64,000 nucleotides of DNA from Heliocidaris tuberculata (GCA_025618425.1 CM046850.1:5580520-5644519); one strand, 5' to 3'; counted from the first letter of the stretch, positions 12,480-26,205 are shown. Translations and numbers: made by a program. The notes: generated from the letters alone by a model not told the origin.

Positions 12480-12664
12480 GCAATCATCCCTAAGTTAATA
12501 CCTCAGACACACTGGTAAACTGACTACAAACCGATAGATTCTTGGCTATTAGGGCTAATGCAAATGTTTGTTCGATCTATTGTCGGCCGGGTGTTGGTCT
12601 CTTTCGTGTGACTTGGGTGTAACAGTGTCTATTTTGTCACGATACAGATCCCTCCAGAAATCTT

Positions 12665-12988
12665 GGTCCGTATTCTCGAAAGACGCCTAACTTTAATCCC
12701 CCGCTTAAGTGCGTAGATTTAGGCCACTGAATTATGGAAAGCCAAATTTCACCCTCTTTTAATCATACAAAATCACCATAGTTCTGGGACTTGATACAAA
12801 TACAAAAACCGACACGATAGAAATGATTATTGATGCTCATTTCATGCCAGAAAATAATTTTGTTTCTTTATTTTGTTACATAAATTTAGTAATTTATGTG
12901 AGACTAAGGGGGTTGACGAATGGCCTTCCATAAATCAGTGGCCCCGTAAAGCCAGGCTTAACTTAGGCCACTTTCGAGAATACGGGCC
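12665..12988. mobile_element. Harbinger-like MITE with long inverted repeats
   Basis: The left end GGTCCGTATTCTCGAAAG matches the reverse complement of the right end, GGCCCGTATTCTCGAAAG. Similarity continues inward for about 80 bases (GGCCACTGAxTTATGGAA on both arms). CTT flanks both sides (12662-12664 and 12989-12991), a 3-bp target duplication. Length 324 bp, non-coding. The assignment to PIF/Harbinger rests on the TSD size and the GG-starting ends. Confidence 0.8.
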
Positions 12989-13060
12989 CTTGTAAATAAG
13001 TGAGTGTCTTTTGAATTCGACATTGGAGTAGAATCATTTGCCCATTCCGTGTCATGGTGT

Positions 13061-13415
13061 TTTAAAGGGAAGCTTGAGTTCTGGGAAAGGCAAAAAATAA
13101 TTTGTGAGCTTTCTTATTATTTTTATGTCAGTTTGGAAGATTATCACTGTAGATGGGCCTATGTCCCCTGAAAAGGATTGCTCTTCAAATGATCTCACAA
13201 AATATGACAAGAAACGGCTGAAATGTTCGGGCCAAACATTTGTGTGTAGTCCCATATACACATTTCTGTGTGCAGTGCATGTGACTCTCAGCAGGACTGA
13301 GTCAATTTCTTGTCATTTTGGTGATTCCAAAATATTACAGCATACACCAATTCTTATATGCTATATAATCAACCTTTCCCAATTGCTTTGAGACAGTTTC
13401 TTTCATTCTCATGAC
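13061..13415 (-). repeat. Dispersed ~360-bp repeat, family B (reverse orientation)
   Basis: Begins TTTAAAGGGAAGCTTGAG and ends near GACAGTTTCTTTCA. It is the inverted counterpart of 26206-26563, with long stretches of near identity (for example TGTGTGTAGTCCCATATAC and CTCAGCAG). No coding potential. Confidence 0.85.
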
Positions 13416-15340
13416 CAGAACTCTTTTCTTTTTCTTTTTCTTTAATAAAACATTGATTTTGTCCCATTTGTAGTATGCATATTATCATTTTCTATAATCG
13501 CTATGAACAAGAATAAATCATGTAATCCTGCATGTGGATGACTTTTTTTTTCTCGAAATGGTAGCCATGTGTCTTGTTCGTCATTTCCCCACAAAATGCA
13601 ATTTCAGATGATTATGAAGTTAACCTAACTTAAGATGAAATTCAGCTTCATAATTTTTCGAAAATCGATACATATTATTTCCTTTAAGTGACATCCAAAC
13701 CAGGAAAAGCGTTAGGCCTATTTGATAAGTTTGAATTATTACCTCCATTATAATCCAAATGGAGTTTTGAACATGCAGTCATTCTTTTCCACATTGGTAG
13801 TGGTAATACTGCATCAGTTTCCTCAACAAAAAAAACAACAACAACAAAAAAAACTGAACTCTGCACGACCCCTTTAGTTCAATTGATGGAGTTCGCTTAG
13901 ATTATTTACGCCCACTTTCGACTTGCATTTAGTAAAAACATATTTTAGTACAAATTATATATTTTCTTACAATAGATACCATAGCTAGTCGCGTTTCTAA
14001 ATGATAATGAAGCTTTCAACACATTGGGGATTATTCTTTGTCTCGAGGATTACCCAGTTTGTTTGTTTTTCTTTCTACTGGAAATGAATTCTTACATCAT
14101 GAAGTAAACTGTATGTATTACATGTGTATAAATCATTATAATATAATAGTCCTTTTACTTCTAAATGTTAAACGGTGGTCATCGTTGATATTGATTTCCT
14201 TAAGAAGGATAATGCCTGTCTGAAATTCATTTCAAATCTTTCTTGAAGTTTTCAAACCAGTTGGTCTATATGGTATGCCTTGCATACTGATTCATTCATT
14301 TTTCATTCACAAACAACTCAATTATATTATATGCGAATTCTCAACACACCCACATTTACCTGTACGCACACGTATTATTACCTGCGAGATAAGAAGCTAA
14401 GATGGCGCGGTATATTTTTGAACTTCCTGTTGTTGATGGTAGGTCGACAGCCCCCCTGCCGAGTGTTTCCTATCTCTTTTGGTCAATTTGGGGCTGGTTA
14501 TACCTCAAGAATGTAGAGAAGAAACAGAAAGTTGAAAAGAGCCGACACTGAGACATTGCACCACGTAGGATGTCTAGCTGAATCGTGAAAGCTATAAACA
14601 TAGAGATCGTGTTAACCTTCTCTCGTGCAAGTCGATGTACTAAGAAAGACACCAACTTTGCTGTGTCCCTCACCAAGACATGGCATCAATTCATAGATCG
14701 GCTAAATTCACTTGAAAACGAGAAATAATTTAGATAATTTGGGCGCACTTCTACGAAATTATGAATGAGAAAACTATTTTTGATAATATGAACATGATGA
14801 ATGTGCTACTAGTACTTTGCATTTTTAAAAATCTTTTTTGGCTGAACTGGACTTAAAACGTATTTTAGATAAGACCTTTTAAACAATTTACGAACCAAAA
14901 GGCACAATAAAACACGGCATGATCACCAATATTTTCAAAGAAATGTTTCACTCTGTTTTTTGTTTTTTTATAACATTGATTCCTGTAACATATTTCAAAA
15001 AAACTGATTGAATCATTAAATGACAGATACACGTTTTGACTGGACAAAATATAATTATGCCAGATATACCAAACGTATATCGTCCTGTTATAGATTTCAG
15101 ATCTAGTTGAAGAAACTTGATGGCCGACTTTATTTTGACCAACTAGATGCACGAAGAAAAAAAAATCCAATCGATGACCACGACGAAAAATTTGTATTAC
15201 TAGATGCTAAAGATGATGGAATGAAGGGGAAAATAAAACTAATTTGTTTGGTCATGGTATGAATGGGTGTGAGTCGGGATAGCCTCATGACCCTCTCACT
15301 GCGCATCTATGATCAAACTCAAACAGAAAGTACAATGTGG
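13416..15340. other. Intergenic, nothing recognised
   Basis: AT-rich DNA with a short CAA-rich stretch near 13830-13850. I see no exon, RNA gene or transposon terminus that I can support. Confidence 0.4.
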
Positions 15341-15585
15341 TAGTAGCGGACGGGGTAGGTGGAGGAGTGGGGGGGGGGCACACATCCGACCTATGCCCCC
15401 TTTTTTGAAACCCAAGTGGCATACCTTAAGTACACAACTCCAAGTTTGTGCCCCCCCCCCTTTTGAACTGGTGACCTTGATTTGTTGAGTTTTGTTGTTG
15501 TTGTTGTTGTTTGTTTGTGTTTTGCTTGGCAGAGAATTTTCTGACTACTGTGCCCCATCTTTTACAAATCCTGTATCCGCCCCTG
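15341..15585. mobile_element. Possible hAT-type MITE remnant
   Basis: The right end reads AATCCTGTATCCGCCCCTG, the reverse of a CAGGGGCGGATACAGG terminus. The left side has a weaker TAGTAGCGGACGGGG match followed by a G run (15371-15378). Candidate 8-bp flanks (CAATGTGG and CAATCACT) agree at only four positions, so the left boundary is unsure. Confidence 0.4.
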
Positions 15586-18229
15586 CAATCACTCGAGACA
15601 GGGTGTATACTAGACATCAAAGGCCTACATGTGATGAGCATGATGAGTCAGAAATTGTACTTTTTATAAAGAAACCCTGTGTTTCATGCATGATGCTTTC
15701 AATTTTTTTCTCTCTTATTTGAGACATAAACTAAGATTAAATGTCATTAGTAGACCGTACATTAGGCTTGGAGTATTATATGGTTATGAGAGGGCCGGGG
15801 CCCATTTTATCATATAGTATTAAAGTATAGGTGTAGATCTTGTGATACGTTATGGCGGTATATCATATGATTTTGAACCATCCAAGTGATAATAGTGGTT
15901 TGTTTTATTAGAAAAACTGCAGCAGAGCTCAAAGCTTAATTAAAAAAAATTATCAAATGAAAAAAAAAATCGTATATAGTTATAACTTATAATTAAACCA
16001 ATAAAACAACAGGGTTTAAAAACTCTCTGTTTCAACACACTAACCATGCTAACCGATAATTATTTTTGCTCTAAAGATTTTATCCTGCTTTTTCAAAATT
16101 ATTTTATGACATGTATTAAAATACAATTCAAATCTTTCATTTCACTTGAAAATATGATGTCTTTTAACATGTTAAAGTGATTTGGTAACTTTGTAGAGGC
16201 TTGATAAAATCTGAGCTGCCTGGCCTTACATGTTATCAGTGTATGTAATATGGTGTAAAAATGAAGCCCAGGAAAAAAAAAGCACTTCAAAATCATCATG
16301 TGCTTCACAAAAGTAAACATATGCAAGTGACCGGAAATGCCAGACTCATTTTTCCCCATAGACTCAGTGTTAGACTAAAGCGTATGGCCTTACGCGTATT
16401 CAGTCATAGATATCTTAATAATAGCATTATATATTTGAAAACCTATCTATGCCTGGCTATTTATTTATCCTTCTGAACATCATTATACAAGACAGATATC
16501 AAAATTCAGTTTATTAAATCAAGCTTCCACAAAGTTACCGAATCCCTTTAAGCTCTTTGGCAGTGGACTGATGCTTCAATAAGACAATACAAATCATTTA
16601 TGAGCGTCTTGCTCTGATTATAATTGTGTTTTTCTTTCATGGAAGATAATACAGTGGCATTCTTAAACAGAATTTATGAAACCAAAAATGATATTGATTA
16701 CAGGATATAAAGAGGGTTTAAATTCGCGATATGTCTTTTATTACTTTAGTACTACCAAAACATTATGATATAATATGATAAAATATACAATATAATGCAT
16801 ATATGATCGTAGCAAATGTATATATGCCATCGAAGTAAGAAATAGTTTTTCTCTAAGCTAGCGAGTAAAATGTTTAAAAATATGAAATAGGTAATAAGTC
16901 ATACTTCCAAGTGCAAAGCTTAATGCATTTCTGATTCAGAGAGGTACTGCTTTCAATTTTTAAATTCTGCTTTGCATATAGGCTAATATATACTTTTTAC
17001 TTGAATGAATTTTTAAGGCAATCGAGCTTTCATGTTATCTAGAGAGACAATGTATAAGTAGGCATACTTCCTTAAGTTATATAGCATTATAAAATGCTGA
17101 TTGTAGGTACTGCCTTCAACTTCTAAACTTCTGTCTTGAAATATGTGTACATTTATACGTGAGTGAAATTTGAAATCTATCAGAGAGGGAAATGAAATGA
17201 CACTATCAACGAACACTAGTCCATTAATAATATAATAGTCTACAGTAATTGCTTTTAATTAATGGACTTGAAATCTCAAATAACTTACTGATGATAAAGA
17301 TTTTTCTGTCCTTCCACTTCCGGGTATTCCTAATACCTGCAACTGCCAAGGGTCGATGTACAGTTTACTGAATCAATGGAATCCGCAGGTTGTAGCAGCA
17401 AGAGGGTTAACAAATATCAAACCATAGATAAGGTATACATAGGATGATACTGTGCAGGATTGGGGACGGTAGAACGGAAGGAAACGGCCAAATTGGACCG
17501 GCTAACTTTCCTTCTTGGACGAAAGACAACCGACTCTTTCCGCCGTAACTCCGGAGACCCCATGCGGCTTTGACTCGGTCCCATTGCCCAAGGGCATGGT
17601 CTACCTTTCCCCTTTTCGGCACGGAATTATAAAGTAAATCGGAGGAAAGTCAATCTTTGTTATTGATATCTGAGTATGTTTGATTGGAAGCCCTTGCGAT
17701 CGAGAGAAAGGAAATAGAGGTACGGAGTTTTGGTGGTCAGGAGAGAGACCCCCCCCCCCCCCTCATGATAACCATATAAATACTCCTTGGCAAAATAAAC
17801 GAGCCAACATTTGAATTCTACGAGCACAGTGCTCCTGCATCGTATTCAAGGAGTTACAGACAAGAAAAAGTACTAGTACTTTAAAATTTGGCCAAAGTCT
17901 ACTGTCTAATTTCCATTTGAAAGTTAAGTCGAGCAAAATGTTGGTTGGGTATACATTATACTTGGAACACATTTCATGCCAGTCACAATGCAGGTTCTGA
18001 ACGAGGCACCCTTTTGCTATTTTTCGACATCTGTTAAATTAATTCGGGAACTGAATGTAATTTATAGGGAGGGAGGAAAAACACAATGCCTTCATCCATT
18101 TTGAACTTTTGCAAAAAACTGAGAAAATCGAAAGAAGGTCTATATGGTTTCCAAATAACTGTCTTTGTAAAGCGTTTATAACAATTACTTATTAATGGAA
18201 AGGAGCTACAAAGACAATCATTATTTCCT

Positions 18230-18230
<1 letters not shown>
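15586..18230. other. Intergenic, nothing recognised; GC-balanced island at 17.4-17.65 kb
   Basis: Mostly AT-rich. A compact 17440-17640 stretch is more GC-balanced, repeat-free and purine/pyrimidine mixed; I cannot assign it. A C run lies near 17751-17762. Confidence 0.35.
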
Positions 18231-18232
<2 letters not shown>

Positions 18233-18288
<56 letters not shown>

Positions 18289-18290
18289 CT
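18233..18290. repeat. (CT)n-(TA)n compound microsatellite
   Basis: About 20 CT units followed directly by a short TA run. Confidence 0.95.
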
Positions 18291-18400
18291 ATATGTATGT
18301 CTGAATATGAAGTCCATGTTTTGGGCATAATAAGATGATGACGCAAAAATTAAAAAAAGAAAAGTTTAATCCTTTCTGATCCAAAAGTTCTTTTATTTAA

Positions 18401-18948
18401 AGGAGAATGAAACCCTGGGGAAATATCCATTTTAATGAAAAGAGAGGATAGAGAGAAGCAGTTTAAAAAAAGTTCCATCAAAATCAGTTACGAAATGAAA
18501 AAGTTATGAAAGTTTGAAAAGTCTCAATTTACTTTCTATGGCGGTCCTCAAATTGGCAATGTTGCTTCAAAGTGGCAGGTTTAGTAGTACAACTCTCCAT
18601 ATGTTTTGTACCCAAAATTTCATATTTTTATCCATTATCTCTAAAGATGCTTGTCTTTTTGTAAACTCAACATATGTTGTGTCAAATACGTTTTTCCATG
18701 ATATATCTTGAGCTAAGAAGGAGACATGCTGAACCTTGAGAGATAATGGAGAGTTGTACTACTAAACCTGTCACTTTGAAGCAACATTGCCACTTTGAGG
18801 ATCGCCACAGAAAGTAAAGTGAAACTTTTCAAACTTGCATAACTTTCTCATTTCGTAACCGATTTTGATGGAACTTTTTAAAAATTGCTTCTCTCTATCC
18901 TCTCTTTTCATTAAAGTTTATTTTTTTCCCCCAGGGTTTCACTTTCCT
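18401..18948. mobile_element. Foldback MITE with ~200-bp inverted arms
   Basis: The first ~200 bases and the last ~200 bases are inverted copies of each other. Landmarks on both arms are GAAACCCTGGGG, AATGAAAAGAGAGGATAGAG, AAGTTCCATCAAAATC, GGCAATGTTGCTTCAAAGTG and AGGTTTAGTAGTACAACTCT. The whole sits between TTAA at 18397-18400 and TTAA at 18949-18952. Only about 130 bases of unpaired centre separate the arms. The transcript or single strand would form a very long hairpin. Non-coding. The superfamily is uncertain; the TTAA flank is suggestive but overlaps palindromic ends. Confidence 0.85.
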
Positions 18949-18952
18949 TTAA

Positions 18953-21900
18953 GCTCACAAATAGAAAAGAATTAATAAAATGATAATCACTTAAGAAAGA
19001 CGTTTGGAAACGTCGAAAATTTGTGAACGAAATAAAAGAACTGTCGATTACAAAGCACGAAACTTTTCTAGTTGAATTTTTGAGTCATAATGTTAAATAT
19101 ATTGTGAGAAATGTTCATCGAACACAACGCTGGTGGTCACTCATAGTTCCTACTTTATTCGTCAAGCTTTCGATCTGTGGTATATATACATGTACATGTA
19201 TGTATATATATAATTTATATATTTTCTCTCTCTCTCTTTGTGGGATCCAGTGTTGTAAAAATTCTGAGGTACCCCATTACAGGATACAGCCGGAGTAACC
19301 GTGTTTTCTTACTACGATATATATATCATCGTTATTGCCAGGGTCAAGGTCGGTCTGAATTTCACGTTAGCTTGTTACTCACTGGATCCTGAATATGTCT
19401 TAATAAAATTTTCTTTCACTGACATCAGGTACGAAAACTTAGACTTGCATGGGCTTGAATTTGTCTAAATTATTTTGTAATTAACAGTTTAGTGACTTGG
19501 AAATGAATTTACACGCTTGCTTCTTCTTCTAATATGGTCTTTAATATCGATATATATATCGTATTAACTGTGCGCATGCTCCAATTTCCGCGCGTCCTCG
19601 TTCCATCGTTTCTATTTCACCACGAATAACATTTGCCTCGTCCAGTGTTATGTGTAAACGAAATCGGACGCTTACTAATCTAACATCGTCAAGGCTAACC
19701 ACGTGTTTCTATTTAAGTCAAAGGTGTTGCATTCACTGTCCAGAGCTAATTGTTATTCTCGTAGCCAACTGAGATAAGCAGTTCATATTTGATGAAGGTT
19801 TCTAAAGTTTATGCATCAGTGAGGTAATGGTGAAAAAAATATAGATGCTTATACTGATAGTTTATGACCTTCCGTATTATTTTAAAACAAACAGAAAGAA
19901 AATAACTCGGTACTGCATTGTTGTTTATATTAACGTCTGCAAAAAAAAAAGAAGATATTTCAAAGTGAAAATAACCCTTTCACCGAAAATAAATTTCAGA
20001 GTATATGTCAAACATGTAAGCTACAAGAAATTTTTCATTGTGAATATTTAAATTACATTGATGGTCTACGTAATTGAGTATGGGTAAACATAATTCAAAG
20101 CTGACAAATGTTTATTTTTTGAATACTTTGAAGAATTCTATTAGTTATAGTAACGTTTAAAAAATCAAAACGACTTAGCAGATTACTCAAAAGATTCGAT
20201 TGTCATTGACTAGCACTCTAGACTTTTAAAAGTGAAAGGACACCTTTTTCTTCTTAAAAAAAACCCCCAACAAATCTTGTATTCGACCTATATTTATATA
20301 TTTTCTATATTTCCTGCATTGCCTCAACCCAAAAGCTTCACTAACAGCTCCGCTTGGCCTAGCCATAGTTGGTTTAAGAACCAGAACATCGATCATAATG
20401 AGCTTCTGTTTTACCATACAGAAATAATATTTTCATATATGATCCCCCATAAATGTGGGCCATATGTCTGGGCCGGCTGGCTTTCTTCGACCTTGCCCCT
20501 TGCACCAATGGAGTATCCCGCGGGGAGGAAGGAAGACGCTGGAAGTTTTCGAATCGTTCTCTTACTCAAGTGGTAACGCTTTGCTTCCTTCCCCTTCCAA
20601 TCCTCAAAATTCACTACATCATTATTAGTTTACTACCATTGTTATATCATATTTCTATTAGATTACGTATTGAATTGTCATGAATAATTTAAAATTCATA
20701 ATACGGATTTTGAAAAATATTCTAAAACGGACATCCGTTCCCACAATTCGTAACAAAGAATCCTTTATCTATTTAATAGTCTTTCCGAGATAGCTAATCT
20801 CACTTTGCATATCAACCCCGAACAAATCTGGTGTAATTGAATTACCATTGTTTCTTCTAAAGATAATGTATGTCACTTCAGACTGTCCCTTAAGATACCA
20901 ACTTTTTCTCGCAAAATCGTAATATGTTGTACAAATAAACATTATATTCCAAAATTTCTCACCATAAATTATCTTTCTCAAACGATATCATGTTATGATT
21001 TCCATTTATTGATTCATGTATTCACTTATTCTTCCATTTATTCATTTGTTATAATAATAGATATCTAACAAGTGTGGTATACCGGTAGCGGTTAGAACTC
21101 TTATCTTACCGAGGGCCTCTGGGTTATGTTTTTCAACAGAAAATACAAATAATTCATAAAAAAAAGTAAAGTGAAATAATCATTTAGCTAAATCTAAAGA
21201 TAAATACCTCGTTCTCTATTATAAATTGATTTGATATAATAAATTGTATAAAATACTTTTTAAAATATTACATTACGGATGCAGTTGGTATCATAACTCG
21301 ATCTCTTTTCATTATTCGTAGCACTAGTTGTCATAATTAAAAACGTTAATAGGTAATCTTGAACTATCACAAAAACACATATAAAGTGTATTTTGTTTGA
21401 TGTATACGTCTGCCATTACTATGCTGAACTAAGTGTGAGAAATACGAATATGTCAAACGCTTCCTTTCTGGTTTCGGTACACAAATAATTCATTTTGTAA
21501 CCTTTGTAAAGTAAATTTTTACAGCGCAGTTATACTCACCTCAAGAATGTATATTTCTTCTCTTCTTTTGATTGGTGGTTTAAATGGACCTTCTCCCAAC
21601 ATGCTACCACAATGCATGAATTAAATATAACCTGGGGCTACTTGTATTTTTAGACACGAAAACAAATTGTGGCTTCGGTCTATTAACAATTTACGAAGAA
21701 ATGAATCAGCTGGCATGAGAGAATTTTGTTTGGTATATTTGATAACAGATTGCTGTAAAAGTAGAAGGAAAAATATAATTTTAAAAAAGTAATATTGTGA
21801 TGTTTAAGTACAGTCTAACAAATAATGTGTTTAATGTAAATTTTAAAAGGACCGAGCAATGAATGACAACATTTTCAAAATGTTGCATTTACAAATTGTT

Positions 21901-23414
21901 GCATCTCACTATTTATATCGCTGGATCCGACACTATAAAGGTCTCATTCAGAAAAAATTTATAATACCATTTTAAGAATGCTGTCACTCCTCGTCCCTTT
22001 TTAATGTTGATTTAACACTTTATTTTTGTCAGAGCGTATTGGATGCGTAGGCATGTACAGAAATTGAAATTTAACATTTAGTTCAGAATTACTTAGAATC
22101 GGAGTTCGGATGGGCAAGTATCTTTTCGGCCACTGATATATATGTATATATTTACATAAATATATAAATAATTGTCCTGCGTCGGTTGATGGAAATTACA
22201 AAAGTTAACAATGAATAAGACAACCGTTGGAGAGATGAAATATTACGAATTTTCGCTCATAGGGCTTCATCGGGAAATTATAACTTTCAAAGCAATGAAA
22301 CACACAAATGGTTGATATTCGCTGATGAGAAAAATCTTTCTTCTATTTTTTCGATAATAATCGTGTTCAGACATCTATTAATTCGTTAATTGGTAATTAA
22401 ATCGTGGAAAGTGGACAATGAAACTGAGGATTACAACATTGCAGTTGAATATTTGCTCGTTTGTATAGGGTGGCGCTTTAAGGTCTGCATAATGCGTCCT
22501 CCAGTATTCGTGCAAAACGCCGATTGAGCCGGATAAAACACCGCTCAGTTTGAAGGAAAAGAAAAGGAGGAAAGTTATGAGGAAAGGATGGGACGGTATG
22601 AGCTGGAAGCCAATAAAACTGCAATTGTAAGGATATCACACATGAGCGCTGATACATGTGGTTCACCTTACGTGACCCCTGTCTTTGATGTAAAGACACA
22701 TTACGGCGTAACATACATCGTGTCAATAATACTGGAAAAACTGCTGCGAACCAGCCCGGGTGGGGAACCCAAGAACAAAGCATTAATCCTTAAAGAGTTT
22801 CTTTATACCACATTATTTCACTCCTTCAACCACGTTTCTCTACGCTTGTTACAATTAATATTACCCTCATGTCCTGGCGGTGGGCCGACTATGCGGAACA
22901 CTCCTGGAATCGGCTGGAGCACCGTTACGAGGCCCGCGCGTACCACATTACGTGCGCTGAAACGCACTTAGACACAAGGCAAAACAGGCGCCATTTTCCT
23001 CTTTAGCTCCATGTTGTCGAATCCTCATCCATTCTACTTCCACCCCAAACATTTTGCCTCACATCCCAATCATCTATTTGCTTTGCTTCGGGGAGATATC
23101 ACACGCTTAGCGGGAGAGGTACAAAAGCGAGCTGTAGTTTTTTTGTTTTTTTGTTTTTTTTTCTCTCTCTCTCTCTCTCTCTCTCTTGGTTCGGGTTGAA
23201 ACGTAACAGTGGACTTTTCCTCCTCATAAACTTTTCCCAATTCTTCATTGATGTTGTCATTCGAGGCGTGTAATTTATTGGCGTCTAGTTGGTCGTGCGA
23301 TATGAGTGTTCCTACCCAGACGTCTGCAGATACTGGCCTATCATCGTTCCTGGCCTCTATAGCAAACAGACGGGAAAATGCGGACAGGTGTGTGACGAAA
23401 CTGAAAGGGTCACC
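18953..23414. other. Intergenic with two low-repeat islands (20.4-20.6 and 22.45-23.0 kb)
   Basis: No exon recognised. The islands at about 20420-20610 and 22450-23000 are more GC-balanced than their surroundings and free of obvious repeats; conserved regulatory DNA is one possibility. A CT run lies at 23160-23186. The frame at 22588-22971 matches no family I know and has no supported splice context. Confidence 0.35.
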
Positions 23415-23785
23415 ATTCCAGTGAATGACAGGAACTGTTTAATTAATGATGACCCATAACAAAACATTATCTACTTTTTCCGCCCCTTCCCTCTCGCCAT
23501 AGCATGGAATGAAAAAAAAAAATATAGTCACGAGATAAAGTAAAATATCGTCTCTTTTCCAGCCCAAACCCCTTAACCAAACCACTGAATGACATGAACT
23601 GTTTAAATTAATGATGACCAATATTAACTATCAGCTCCCTTTCCTCCTCCCCCTCAAAATATCATTGAAAAGATAAACTCTTTTATTAAACATGACCTAC
23701 AATCAAATATCATTATCTATACCCCCCCCCCATCATGGCCATCATACCACAGAATGACAGGAAATGTTTCATTAATCATGACTTA

Positions 23786-23816
<31 letters not shown>

Positions 23817-24100
23817 CTACACCCCTCCCCATCACACCAGTGAATGACAGGAACTGATTATTTAATCATGACCCACAATATGATATATTTATCTACTTCT
23901 TTCGCCCCTCTCAGCATCCCATTAAATTATGAAAGAAAAAAATTAAACATAACCCACCACAAAATATCATCACCTCCTTCTTCAGCCCCCAGCATCATAT
24001 ACCATTGAATAATAGAATAATCATATTTAATTAGACATGACCCATAACAAAATATTATCTCCTTTTTCGCCTGCCCCACCATCCCCTCCAGAAACAGTTT
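23415..24100. repeat. Degenerate minisatellite, ~83-bp period, about eight units
   Basis: The motif GTGAATGACAGGAACTG followed by TTTAATTAATxATGACC, then CAAAATATTATCTxCTT and a C-rich segment, recurs at about 23421, 23502, 23585, 23661, 23752, 23842, 23922 and 24003. Units differ by substitutions and small indels; one contains a 30-base AT run (23791-23816). Confidence 0.8.
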
Positions 24101-24601
24101 TGTCCAAGAAAGGCAACATTCCACTGTTCAACATTATAAGAACAATATGGTAATCAATTATTGCTTCATTTATTTGATACACATTCCATCTACCATATAT
24201 TATATATAATTATATATATTTTTGTAAACCATTACACAAACACAGACGCATACCTGTGCGTAGGCGTGTGTGTGTGTGTGGGGGGGGGTGTGAGTACGTT
24301 GTATGAAAAGTCTGCGAAGCTAAACCTTAGATGGAGAAATGGTGACTCGACTATATTATGTAATTATATTTATACTTCAACTAAAAAAAAAAAAAATACC
24401 CTATGGTATTACTTCATTGTATGGACTTTATTTTAGTTATAATTTTTAAATCTCATATGGGTATGTAAACTGATTTTTTAAAATGTATCATGGGTTTTCT
24501 GTAAAACAAAGGTGCTAATCAATACGTGCCAAACAATCATATCCATGTACCTGTGTACTGTAATACTTATTACAGAAATAACAGACTTACCTACACAAAA
24601 T

Positions 24602-24613
24602 AACCCCCCCCCC

Positions 24614-24648
<35 letters not shown>

Positions 24649-24775
24649 ATAATAATAATAAAAAAAAAATAAATAAATAAATAAATAAATAAAAATAAAA
24701 AAATAAATAAATAAAAATAAAAATAAAAATAAAAAACAATGAAATAAAATAATTAATAAATAAATGAGTAAAATG
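24602..24775. repeat. C-run then A-rich (AAAT)n low-complexity tract
   Basis: A C run is followed by about 30 A residues, AAT triplets and AAAT quadruplets. It could be the decayed tail of a retroposon, but no body is recognisable upstream. Confidence 0.9.
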
Positions 24776-25317
24776 ATGAAAATAATTATGCAGACAACTA
24801 AACTGAAGTATAGAAGATAAGATTACAAATCACCTACGAAGAATTCCCAAACAGCAGTAGTTATCATGAGTTTCTGTAAACAAAGGGAAGTTTCTTTTAG
24901 AATTTTCCCGAAATGACATTTATATTTAAACGATTAAATAAAATAGCAAGACAAGATCATGGCCTCTCCTGAAGGTTCGAGTTGTCTATTCCTGTGTTAT
25001 AAAGGTTGATTCACAATTATCCGAGCAATCTTCTTTTGTCGCAGATTTAAAGAAAACAACGATTGAAAGAAAAGTCCAGAAAAGCAAGGCCTTAGCTTTC
25101 CGCCGCACGAAACAATTTTTTTTTCCTTTTTCTTCAGTGTAACAATGCTACATGCACTTTGTTTCCCGAGACAATGGCATATGAGGAATATTCTGCCCCA
25201 TTTTTTTTCGGATGTTGGTTTACTTCTTTGTGCATTGATAAGTTGGTGTCAGATTTCTCAGGTAAAAAGTACGGCAAACTCGTGGTGGCCGTGACTTCTG
25301 ACAGAAGTGCAAGATGT

Positions 25318-25640
25318 AGCCTTTCTCTTTCTTTCTCTCTCTCGCTTTCTCTGTCTCCCTCTCTCTTCATCCTTCTCTCTCTCTCTCTCTCTCTCCCCTC
25401 TTTCTTTCTGTCTCTCTCTACCCTCTCTCCATCTCTCCCTCTCTTCATCTCTTTCCCCTCTGTTCATCTTTCTCTCTCTCTCTCGCTCTTTCGTGCTCTC
25501 TCTATCTCTCCATCTCTCTCTCTTCGTTTCTCACTCTCTCTCCCTTTCTTTTCTTCCTCTCTCTCTCTCCCCTCTCTCTCTCTCTCTCCCTATTCCTTTC
25601 TCTCTGGCGCTCTCTCCCGCTATCTCCTTTTCTATTTTTC
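25318..25640. repeat. Pyrimidine (CT/CCT/TTC) tract, ~320 bp
   Basis: Nearly pure pyrimidine on the + strand, mostly CT with CCCT and TTTC variants. The Ser/Leu-rich and Arg/Glu-rich reading frames across it are artefacts. Confidence 0.95.
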
Positions 25641-26205
25641 TCCTCCACCTCTGAAACTTGTGAGTTGTGGATCTCTTAGATATGCGACCCTATTTCGCAA
25701 CCCTACAGGCACACATGCATCCTCATGATAATTCTGTTTTAATCTTCTCTTTGACTCCTTCACATTATCCCTCCCTCTCTCCTTTTCTCTCCTCTTTCTA
25801 TTTCCCTTTCTCTTTCTTCAGATAGCCTACTAGAATCTGAATATCAAAAGCACTTTAAGCCCCATGATTATGCAGGAATAATGGTTTTAGATTTCCTTAG
25901 TAAATTACATGGAAATATTTCATGTTGCATTTAAATGCATAAAAATCATTTCCGTTTCTGGTTTAGCACTTACTGTGCCATTGTGGTATTTAGCACAGAC
26001 TTTACACACAAATCCCATAGAAGAGTATTCATGTGGCATTAACACATAAAAAATGAAATAGTCCAAGACTATTAGGACGTAGCTATATATTCCATTTGTT
26101 GCACCAAAAATACATTTTTAAAGCCCATTTCTTATGATTATATAACTAAATGTCATTAAACATGCTATTTTCTAATGTTTTGTGTATTACTATAAAGTTG
26201 AGTTC

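Noticed and set aside
12262..12518. Arg-, Lys- and Phe-rich frames
   Set aside because: They are translations of the GAA triplet tract.
22588..22971. 127-aa frame in a GC-balanced island
   Set aside because: No family resemblance, no convincing splice or promoter context.
25134..25728. 189-aa Ser/Leu frame and opposing Arg/Glu frames
   Set aside because: They translate a pyrimidine simple repeat; no complexity outside it.
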